Below are positions 45,999 through 55,157 of a stretch of 64,000 nt of DNA, one piece after another; position 1 is the first letter of the stretch, and every line of letters starts with the position of its first letter. The position numbers and the translations under genes were made by a program. Where the stretch lies: positions 10,529,634-10,593,633 of the forward strand of contig OZ038435.1 in the NCBI GenBank assembly GCA_964036275.1. The letters are read 5' to 3'. The notes beneath the pieces were generated by a model. The model was given only the letters and a program-made list of their open reading frames with translations. It did no database searches and had not been told where the DNA came from. The DNA is from Litoditis marina. Its lineage: Eukaryota > Nematoda > Chromadorea > Rhabditida > Rhabditidae.

Positions 45999-48900
45999 AT
46001 GGTGCTTTTCGACCTATTGCAGATGATTCTTCACTTGTTCTGTTCGATTGTACTGGTTCTAAGCACACAAGCTGCGCCATCGGGCCTAAACGTAAGTTCG
46101 GCTGGCTATAAGGCGTCAGGCGTAGTATAATGTTGCTTCGATTAAAAATGTGTTTTCAACATCTAGAAGTCTTCAATTGTATTATGCAATCTATCTAAAG
46201 AAATGAAACGTAATACTGTAAGTGTTTATCGATATCGATCTGTCGAACATAGTATATACCGTAAATCAATTGCACAGTCACATGAAACATGTAAAACACA
46301 GCGAAAATAAGAAACGTGCAATGAAGAAGTGCATGTTTATAATACCAGTTTGTTATTATAGTCATCCTCTTAGATGTCAGGACATTCTTTTGCCAAGCAG
46401 TTGGTAAAATCACCGTTTTTCGGTTAATGTTAAGGTGCAATGAGACAGGTTAAGTAACGTGCCAGAAATAATAGTAGAACTATAAAATTTATTATTGATC
46501 GATCAATTTCAAAAACACGACTATAAATGAGTATCAACAAAATGAAACCGGAGTCGAATGTTTTTCAATCCAGATATATTCCGCCTGATTAGTGTGGCCG
46601 TTTTAGGTACAACTATTCAGAAACGTTATGATTTTATCAATATTTTGTCGCCAACTGAGCACGGTTCAAAAATTACGGGCATGACTTGACCTCGAATGTC
46701 ACATTGAACAAACCAATCGCAAACATCTCTAAGTACCAGCTATATCATGTTTACCAGTGCATTTTTAGCCAAATATAGATGGTAGAAGACCGGGTTTTGG
46801 TCACTTCGTCTACTACCACGAAGAAAAAGAGGTGGGTCGGACTCATTTGACCTACAACACCTAAGCGACACGTGGCGTTCATTGAGTTTTATTAGTTGAA
46901 TAGAATTACGTTTGAATAAATTCAAACAAGGTGGAGTTTTTTAATCTAATGGAAATATTGAATTTATGGCTACAGAGTTCACGATGCACTATACAAAGTA
47001 TAAGGTATGGAGTGGGTGTCACAACTCAGTTTCAATACTGAACGTAGTCCTGGAATATAATCAGAGGTTCGAGATGAACTTTAAAACGAAAACGATAGTT
47101 TTTTTTCGATAACCAATTTTCCATTTACCTTCTGTAATAAACACAGCTCTCACGTGTCTAAAACTGAAACTCATTTTCGGAGATAGCAAAGAATTTGTCG
47201 TGAACGTTTTGATGTTTTGAAGTAGTTTTTCTTAGCAAATTTCCTAATGTTATATGAACCAACTGCGTCTTAATTTATGAATTAAAGTAATCATTAGCCT
47301 TCAGCTTCTCTCGGTTTCGTATGGCGAATTACCTGTGGAAGAGAAAATGAAACTCGAAACAGCTCAACAGCCAGAGTTAGAGGTGAACATTTCTAACCAG
47401 TCTAATTAGAAAAGGACGATTACGTGGTCCAATCCTGACGCTGCATTCCTTGAAACTGCCATACATTTTTCAACTGCAGTAAAAGGGACCGATGCCACGG
47501 GATTGTTTCACAGAATCGTCGTACTTCAACACACAAAGTTGCCTCTCACACAACGAAACGTGAATAGTACACAACAAATAGAATCTTAGCACCAAGCACT
47601 TGATTTTGGTCTGGAATTCCATCGACATAAACATTTGTTCTGTCTTCACACGGTTTCTGAGATATTAACTGGGAAGTAACCGGGGCTGAAAATCGTCTTC
47701 CCTTCGATTCAACCGAAAATTTGGTTCATCAGTTTCGATATCAGTGGTATTTTTTTAGGTTACTTGTTACCTACGCAAGTGACCTCCCAAACAGCTTTCA
47801 AAAAAGGTTAGGCTACCTCGAATCTCGGTTACTTCCAACACATGATTTCAGTTATTGACCAGATCTTCACGAAATGAGACATCCAACCTTCCAGAAATTG
47901 AGCACAGAGCAAGTTCCACCTTGGAACCATCCAAAGTAAAGAAGAATCAAAAAATGGTCAAGGTCCTCATTTCGACCGTATGAAATTCGGAATTCCCGAC
48001 TAAGTATAGTAATGACGATATGAATGTTGCAGTTCTCGACCAGTCTTTCATCAGCTGAGATGACTGATGCCGCTTCCGACATCAGTCAGGAAGATAGTTA
48101 TACCTCCGAATCAGATGAGGTCAGTTATACAGTGTCCACTTTCCCAATAAAATGAGCAAATTGCTCGGTTGATTGAGCATGGCGGGGCGAGCGGTGGTTG
48201 ACCACCGCCAATGAGTGAGTGCAAAGGTCAATAATACGCAGACGAGTCGCCAAACACCCCTACCAGACCATTCATTGTATGCGACGGTTACGGAACCTAC
48301 ACTAATATAACAAAATAACATCATAATTGTTTCATGTTGTTCCAACCTTACCTCGAGCTGGAATTGGTAACACCTAGACAATGACAGACAACGCAAGCGA
48401 CATCCAATCTCGTGGAACATACTTTGGGCACTCAATTCAATTTATCCTTCAGTGCTTCAAAAGTTCCAGAAAATAGCAATATTTCCAGAGCCACAGGTGA
48501 TTTCACCGTTTTGCCAGAATTTAGAAAGAGAGCAGTGTTTTCAGTTAACCAACGGTTCTCCTTTTGATCCGACCACAGCGTTAGACTACTCTGACTTCGA
48601 CAGCGGAACTGTCAGTAACAGCAAAAGTGTCAGCGACAGCAAAATCGTCAGCGACAGCGGAAGTGTCAGCGACAGCGGAAGTGTCAGCGACAGCGGAAGT
48701 GTCAAAGACAGCGGAAGTGTCAGCGACAGCGGAAGTGTCAGCGACAGCGGAAGTGTCAACGACAGCGGAAGTGTCAGCGACAGCGGAAGTGTCAGTAACA
48801 GCGACAGCGGAAGTGTCAGTAACAGCGACAGCGACAGCGGAAATGTGAGTAACAGCGACAGCAACAGCGGAGGTGTCAGTAACAGCGACAGCGACAGCGG

Positions 48901-51900
48901 AAGTGACAGCGAAACTGTCCGCGACATCGACAGCGAAATTGTCAGCGACAACGACATCGAGCCGCTAGATGAGGATGAGGTGGGCTGAATAGAGTTTACA
49001 TGTTTCCTTCTTACAAATAGTTTGCTGTGCATATCTGTCATATGGTTATATTCACCTACTGTTACATTGATACTGATTGACCATTCGATCCCACACATTA
49101 TGATGACTAACAAGAACACAGTATTCATGTAAAAACAATAAGAATGTAAATTGGGTTCAACTCAAAGAAAAACTCTAAACTTAATGTTTTATAAACGAGC
49201 TGAACGGATATAGTTTCTCAACAGCCACGTCAATCTTAGAATGATCAGCACAATTTGTGCAATTGGTCAGCGACAAAACCGAGAGAGCTGGCAGGTCAAT
49301 GAGGCCGCAGACGGCTAAGTCACTCTGCGGTTCTCTTGCCCGTTTGTTCGTCGAGGTCGCTACAAAAGTAGTTGGCCAATTGGCTGAAAACTGTCTGAGT
49401 ATTTGATTTTTTGATCATTTTTTCCGTTTCCAGGGGTTGAGCGAAAACTTTAACGACGATGATGATTCCAAAAATGAAACTAGCGATTCTGAGAAGGAGG
49501 ATTCTGAAGAAAACAAAGACTCCGAAGACGTGAGCGTTTTCTCCCTTTTTGCTTGTGGAATAGAAGTATACTGGAAGTAAATTCAATAGTCACGTAATGT
49601 AAGCATTCTAATTAGGAATAGTGCACTTCGTAATTTCTTTTTTCTGCTGTGTTCAACATGTTTTACTTTCAGTAGATGAAAGTTTGCTCTCACGAATAGA
49701 TGTATTTTTACAAGTTATAAGGTGTTACAAAACATATAAATTACACTGGTAGTTACCCACGTAATGAGGAAACTACACAACATCATATAATATTTGATTG
49801 AACGAAATCATTCTTTTGTGGTTGGAGGCGTCAAGTAACGACGAGGGTGATTCGGAAAATGAAGCTAACGATGCTGAGGAGGATAGTTCCGAAGAGTACG
49901 AGATATCTGAAGAAGTGGGTTTTCCATATTCGTTTATTCATCATATGTCAATAAACAAAACACATTGAAACAAACTAGGACTCCTGAGGTGATGTATAGC
50001 ACCACTCTACCTACAACAAAAGTCTACCGTTTGTGTCAGTACTTTAAGGAAAAACTGGGTATACTGGAAGTAAATTTAATAGTCCCGTAAAGTTTGCATT
50101 CTACTGAGGAATCGTGTACTTTGTCATTACACGTTTTTGAGGTCTGCTGTGTTTAACATGTTTCATGTGACTGTGCAGCTGACTAATAGTATATATGTGT
50201 ATGCTGAGTACGTATGCTAGCTGATGACGGATCCTGCGACCTTCGCTCCGCCTTACTATTTTGCGCCACTGGTATCCCGGCGGAATATAAGAGCAGAGAA
50301 ATAGCGTATGTTTGGGAAGACGCAGGATGGGATGAAGGTACCGGGATCGTACAGAATCTGCTCCGATATATGTGTTTCACACGTTCCACATATTATATAG
50401 TTGGATAGAACCGACATTTTCAGTCTGGAACATCAGATGTACCTCGTGACCATGCCCCTTCCACCGTGGCACTCAACTTCCATAAAGCGGTCGGTTTTCG
50501 TTTCGCGGTTTCTCGAACTTTTTATTTTTCGTTCTTTGATAAGTTTTCGAATACAGTGTATGACAGGTTAATAGTGATAAGTATAATTATAACTATCGTA
50601 ATGAATGATTTCTTCAAATCGATACACGATCAGGACCATCTTAATAATAATAGGAAGAAATTGAGTCCCAAAGAAAGGGAAGCATAACTTTTCCATCAAC
50701 AGGGGTCAGAAAAATTTGTGGAACTTTTGCGATGAGCATATAAATCATTTAAACTCTCAACCTGTCTACTCCGTAATAGACATTTGAACCTAAAGAAACA
50801 ACCAAAACCCCCTTCTTCTTCAACCAAAACGAAGATAATCAAAATGATGAGAACGAAAACAACCAGAGAGCCTCAAAGATATAAGATAGTACTGGATTCA
50901 TTTAGCTGTCGAGGGGTACAGTATTTGTTGTGGGGAGTGAGCCTGGGCGACCAAATGATTGGTGTTAACTTCAACTTTTTTTCAAATCTTTGATCTACAC
51001 ACACATCTCTCAACTACTGGCAATAGTCAAAGAACACTATGCAATATGTTCAACCTATTTGGTCGATTCGCAGTTTTTGTTGGTGAAAACAGAGTACTTA
51101 AATACGTGTTTCGTTAAGGCAGAACAACACTTCTTCAAAGCATTCAAATACGATGTGGCCAGGGGATTTTCGACCTACAAAACATACGAACAGACATTCT
51201 ATGATATCCTGCAAGCTTTTCTGGTTAGTTTATACTAATTGAAACTAAAGAAACAATCTAACTCCTAGTCATGTGGTTATCTTATTAAACCTTGCACATG
51301 TCAAAACAGACTGGCTTGTTCTAAATGACACCGTGAAAAAGAGTGCAAACTTACTACGTTCGGCATTCAGTAATTTTGTGATAATTCTCTGCACAACAGG
51401 TTTTTGAACAAGTTTTCCCAACAAAAAAAACTAATCGCGCGCATTTTTTGCTTTCAATTGATGAACAGCTTCAAATATGATCGTTTTTCGGGAACTAGTC
51501 AAGTTGTTTTCTCCCGAAACTGATCTTTTCTAAATTCTTTCATTCAATTATGGTTCTTACTCATTTCTGTACTCTCAGGCTCTACCGGTAAATGATCAAG
51601 CAGATGTTGTACCGTTGATTGTTGATCCGGAAGATAACGTCTTGGTAAACACACTTCTCGGTTAGTTCGTAGATTTATTCACACTCCAACCCCGAATTCC
51701 AGGAGAATTACTGAAGTCGGAGAGTTTAAGAAGTGTGTTATGTTTGAAGTTTTTGACTGGAACAATGCTCAATTGATCAAAACCACCCAAACTTCTACTA
51801 CAAGCTCAAATAACAAAAGAATGACTGGGAATTTCGTTTAAATTCAAATCAACTTTTTCTAAGGTTTAAAGAAGTTTTTTTCGTGATTTTCGTCAGTTTT

Positions 51901-53770
51901 TTTAAGAGTATACGGAATTACAGAATACATCAGTTACGGGGAATTGAACAGACTGGCGAAAGCTCTGTCGAAAGTGAACATACAGCATGGAACTGATGAG
52001 GTAATCAGCAAAGTTTTATTTTTTCGTAAAAAAAACATTACAGTGATCGATTCCAATCACATCACTATAAACCAGCAAAGATCAGTCAGAACTACACATG
52101 AATTTTATCGGAGATTTTAACATGAATGGATGACTTAAAATTGACCAAACCATTGATTTTGGTGGAATTTATTTTTCAAAAATGCCTAAAACAATAAAAT
52201 ATTTATTAGTATAACTTGATAACATCACAGTCTGAGATATGCACATATATAAGTGACCACTGTAATGATATAAGTAGCAGAGGTAGGCAAAGATCACAAC
52301 ATTTCGAATTTGAAAATTAAAAAAAAGTCGATACAAATACAGAATTCTTCTCATTTGACTTATTTTCCTGAATAGTTCGCTGGTCGTATTTTGTAGGCTC
52401 AAATAGCCAAGTTAACTACTTGAGCAACATTTCAATTGTCCACTGCTTCTATTTATCTTTTAAGTACTACTGAGCACACTTGTTAAAGCAAAAAGAAAAA
52501 AAACGAGCTATTGGAACTATTTCAATTATAATTCAGTCAAAATTCAGGCCAGTAAAATACTAGTTGCATTTACGAAATTCAGCAAAACTTTAGTGGGTTC
52601 CAATTTTTCAAATTGTTGTTTCTCGCTGGACTCGAACCTGTAAGCAAAATATTTGTAGCTGGGCGCCAACCACTGTGCTACGAGAGTATAAAATAGACAT
52701 GCTTCTGAATCGGAGACTGGAGTTCGTCCACACCGACAATTGTGATATACAGTACCCTCCCGCCTTTCCGTTGGCGACGACTATATTCATTTTCAGTTGG
52801 TGGCATACCTTCGATCGGGTGACCTGTTGTTGGGCGACAAAATCAACGAAATTATTCGAGCATTCAGATACAGATATTCCACTGTTTCTCCAAGAGGACA
52901 GAAATTTTTGAACAAGGTGAGCCTCCCTTTTCTTCTTTCTCTATCTCTATTTCTACCTCTCTTTCTCCGTCTTCCTCTCTCGAATTCCATGTTGTACTGA
53001 GAGCGGTTCTGTTGGGAATGGGAATTTCCTGTTTCTTGACAATTTTTTATTGCAAATGTAAAATGGTCAAATCCTGAAGGTATGCCGTTTCAAGATCAAT
53101 ATATATTTGCAGGCCTACCATTACGTGATTGCCGAAATACAAAGAAACTTTCCTGAATCCACCGAAGTTGGAGAACGTGAACAAGAACGAATCTACATGG
53201 TCGTCGATCACATGTACATGGTAATCGTCTATTTGAACACAGATCCGAGATTCGAAACCAAATGCGGACTATAGTTTCTCTTTTTATCAGTTTGATTTGA
53301 GTTTCAGATTATTCTTTTTTCCAACTTGACAATTTGATTTGTTCGTCTGTTTTCCTTTTCTTAGTCTCTCACTCATTTGTAGTGCGTGCCAAATTTATAG
53401 AATATTCGCCTCATGTGAGACTCGAACCGAGCCTTCATGCGACAACTATGTAGGCCACAGGAGAAACTACTGAACTTGAAATGTACAAATAAAACTAGAA
53501 GTATGTTGAGAACTAGCCCTAATTCGTAGTTTTCAGAATCTACCACCTCTCATCCGAGATGAAGTCCTGGTGAAAATGACCTGGTTCTTGAAATATGTTC
53601 TTGAAAGTGAGTATCTTGGGGAATTATGGTATTTCAATTTGCTCGCAACAACTTCCTTCACAACTTTAGGTGAAACTCAAGAAGATGTATCGAATATAAT
53701 TTGTAATGTTGTAACGAGAAGTTGGTTAAATCTGTACGAAAGGGTGCAAAGAAAGCGTTTTCGAACTTGA
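45999..53770 (+). CDS. Predicted secreted acidic Ser-Asp-repeat protein with helical C-terminal half
   Basis: Fourteen exons: 45999-46091, 47305-47382, 48033-48119, 48545-48979, 49434-49529, 49828-49914, 50424-50489, 51074-51223, 51579-51660, 51924-52000, 52797-52916, 53113-53220, 53537-53606, 53670-53770, giving 549 residues in one frame. Residues 1-26 are a signal peptide (hydrophobic ILHLFCSIVLVLS before TQAAP). Residues about 60-290 are acidic: an 18-base unit encodes SVSDSG repeats (48597-48920), then Asp/Glu/Ser-rich exons. Ser-x-Asp/Glu motifs suit secretory-pathway phosphorylation (inference). Residues about 315-549 are non-repetitive and look alpha-helical (LNRLAKALSKVN; INEIIRAFRYRY; YHYVIAEIQRNF). 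No family recognised. Alternatives: the acidic and helical parts may be two genes (the 50424-51074 join is the weakest), and the 3' end may instead use 54192-54292. The acceptor at 49827 is weak. Confidence 0.6.
46254..46336. repeat. 135-bp TIR family, truncated copy
   Basis: TATACCGTAAATCAATTGCAC, GTCACATGAAACATG, ACGTGCAATGAAGAAGTGC. Intron 1 of the secreted-protein gene. Confidence 0.6.
47411..47527. repeat. 117-bp hairpin element, copy 3
   Basis: AAAGGACGATTACGTGGTCC at the left; ATTGTTTCACAGAATCGTCG at the right. Intron 2 of the secreted-protein gene. Confidence 0.75.
47752..47835. repeat. GGTTACC-rich element, short copy 4
   Basis: AGGTTACTTGTTACCTACG..GGTTAGGCTACCTCGAATC..GGTTACTTCC; degraded. 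Confidence 0.4.
48165..48300. repeat. TIR element with GATACGCAGAC-like core, degraded copy
   Basis: GGTTGATTGAGCATGGCGGGG, AATAATACGCAGACGAG; related to 10690-10900. Intron 3 of the secreted-protein gene. Confidence 0.45.
48597..48920 (+). repeat. Coding 18-bp minisatellite (SVSDSG units)
   Basis: Unit AGTGTCAGCGACAGCGGA, roughly 10 clean copies from 48655 then variants with inserted AGTAACAGCGACAGC. All length changes are multiples of three, so the frame is kept. Confidence 0.92.
49255..49390. repeat. Palindromic TIR element, copy
   Basis: CAATTGGTCAGCGACAAAACC..GCAGGTCAATGAGGCCGCAGAC against GTCACTCTGCGG..GTTGGCCAATTGGCTG; same family as 59395-59575. Intron 4 of the secreted-protein gene. 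Confidence 0.5.
49566..49675. repeat. 135-bp TIR family, truncated copy
   Basis: TATACTGGAAGTAAATTC, GCATTCTAATTAGG, GTGTTCAACATGTTTTAC. Confidence 0.65.
50060..50194. repeat. 135-bp TIR family, full copy
   Basis: TATACTGGAAGTAAATTT at the left, GCTGACTAATAGTATA at the right. Confidence 0.75.
50221..50352. repeat. GATCCCGGCACC TIR element, copy
   Basis: CGGATCCTGCGACCTTCGC at the left, GATGAAGGTACCGGGATCG at the right; ATCCCGGCGGAATATAAGAGC inside. Confidence 0.7.
50781..50912 (+). other. Unassigned open stretch, Asn/Glu-rich
   Basis: After an acceptor-like TCCGTAATAG the text reads TFEPKETTKTPFFF, NQNEDNQNDENENNQ, ASKI and a stop, in phase 0 with the preceding exon of the secreted-protein gene. 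It could be an alternative last exon that ends the acidic part as a separate short protein. No donor precedes the stop. Confidence 0.3.
52590..52785 (-). repeat. tRNA-like TIR element, copy 6 (next to a splice acceptor)
   Basis: Minus strand: ATATAGTCGTCGCCAACGG, TAGCACAGTGGTTGGCGC, GGTTCGAGTCCAGCG. Its end is about 11 bases from the exon at 52797. Confidence 0.75.
53385..53465 (-). repeat. tRNA-like element, degraded copy
   Basis: GTGCCAAATTTATAGAATATTC, GAGACTCGAACCGAGCC: the right part of the family only. Confidence 0.45.
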
Positions 53771-54191
53771 GAAAGTGAAATCTAGTGTTGATTTTGAAGA
53801 AAAAACTTTGGGCCGTATATTGCCGAAAAACTCACAAATATATGAATTGATAACGGGCCATTAATGTGAAGCAGCTATGATGTCAGCGCAGCAGAAACAT
53901 GGTAAACATCGACTGGTTTCGTGTGATTTTCAACAAACAATGATTTTGCAAAGTATGTTTTAAGGAGACCGGAACACAACTTTAAGCAGAGGTTTTGTTT
54001 CCAGTTGCTTTAAACTGTATTGAGATCAGAGAGCACAACTAACTCGTATACTAGTTTGATCAGTCCACGTGACATTCACATGACATGCCGCGCCGCGCAA
54101 CACGCTACGCGTCGAATCAAAAGTAGGATACAACAGCTTTACGAGAACTCATGTTGCTCTCCGGTCTTCTTTGATTGGGATGTCGTTTCAG

Positions 54192-54292
54192 AAGCATACA
54201 GGGTATACGAACAAGATGTGCAGGAGTATCGCATAGAAAACACTCAAACTAACTACCCCGAAGTTCTACATCGTCACGTCAACGACCAATGA
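54192..54292 (+). other. Alternative last exon candidate of the secreted-protein gene
   Basis: Acceptor GTCGTTTCAG, then 101 bases ending in TGA: AYRVYEQDVQEYRIENTQ, TNYPEVLHRHVNDQ. Same phase and same length as the terminal exon 53670-53770, and followed by AATAAA at about 54313, which that exon lacks nearby. It could be spliced instead of it, or after an internal donor (AGAAGTTGGT) in it. Confidence 0.45.
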
Positions 54293-54454
54293 AACAACTA
54301 AAACATTGAAGTAACAATAAACAATTGAAGACCAAAAATTCTTGGAATGTCTTGATGCAGAAAAGTTCCGAAGATCGTTGCAATATTACTATTGTGAAAT
54401 AGACATGAATGTTTTGGGAAGTTCGGAATTCATGAAGCTTTAGTCGTGCTGATA

Positions 54455-54651
54455 TATAGTGAGTGCCAAGTTTATAAATATCTGCCTATTTCCGGAATCG
54501 AACCTGCGAGCAAAAGGTTTGTAGCTGGCCGCTTACCACTGAGCTATCAGGTTGCGTAACCGGCATGCTTTGAAATGGAAGACATACGTGCGTACACAGC
54601 GGAAAGCGAGTTATACAGTACCCTCCCGTCTTTCCGTTGACGACGACTATA
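54455..54651 (-). repeat. tRNA-like TIR element, copy 7
   Basis: Minus strand: TATAGTCGTCGTCAACGG, TAGCTCAGTGGTAAGCGG, GGTTCGATTCCGG, TTGGCACTCACTATATA. Both ends complete with flanking TA, so this is the best copy for defining the boundaries. Confidence 0.8.
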
Positions 54652-54779
54652 ATGCTTCAAACATCAGTCATCTTCAGAAACAAGAACAAGGGAGAAAATT
54701 CAGACACGTAAATGATAATATGTGCTTGATCATGGCTATTATATGCAAAATAAGTCTCTAATTTCTCTTTCCTTTCGAG

Positions 54780-54950
54780 TTATTCCAATGCAAAGCCGAG
54801 AAGATTGGCAAAGTTGACGATTTGGATGAGTACGTGCATTATCTTGTAGCGACCGCAGTGACGAAGAACGCAGTTCAAACTGAAAAACTAACGTTTGAAT
54901 GGTTACTCGAGTCGGAAAAAGTTATTGGTTTATTTTCGATTTCAACTTGA
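54780..54950 (+). pseudogene. Partial duplicate of the helical exons of the secreted-protein gene
   Basis: An open stretch ending in TGA: LFQCKAEKIGKVDDLDEYVH, YLVATAVTKNAVQ, TEKLTFEWLLES. It parallels the residues of exons 53113-53220 plus 53537-53606 (ERIYMVVDHMYM..LVKMTWFLKYVLES) but without the intron. It may be a decayed duplicate or a further alternative 3' end. Confidence 0.35.
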
Positions 54951-55040
54951 ACTGTGGATACACCCTACCAAGATGAATCTGGCAGCCAGAATATGCGAAG
55001 ACACTTGTTTTGGTACACTTATTTTCATTCTCTCTCTCAA

Positions 55041-55157
55041 AAAGGACGATCATGTGGTCGATTGCCAACGCTTCAGTCCTTTAAACTGCAATACATTTTT
55101 CATTTGCAGTTTAAAGGACCGTTGACACGAGATTGGCCCACATAATCGTCCTACTCT
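55041..55157. repeat. 117-bp hairpin element, copy 4 (supplies the channel stop codon)
   Basis: AAAGGACGATCATGTGGTCG at the left; CACATAATCGTCCTAC at the right. The stop codon of the ion channel (55151-55153 on the minus strand) lies inside its right end. Confidence 0.82.

Noticed and set aside
48586..49128. Antisense open frame of 180 residues rich in Leu-Ser-Thr-Pro across the Ser-Asp repeat
   Set aside because: It is the mirror of the 18-bp coding minisatellite; the sense frame is supported by splice sites and phase, the antisense frame is not.
53221..53274. Read-through ending VIVYLNTDPRFETKCGL after the exon at 53113-53220
   Set aside because: It opens with a good donor (GTAATC) and the next exon continues in phase, so splicing is preferred, although AATAAA near 53488 keeps an early end possible.
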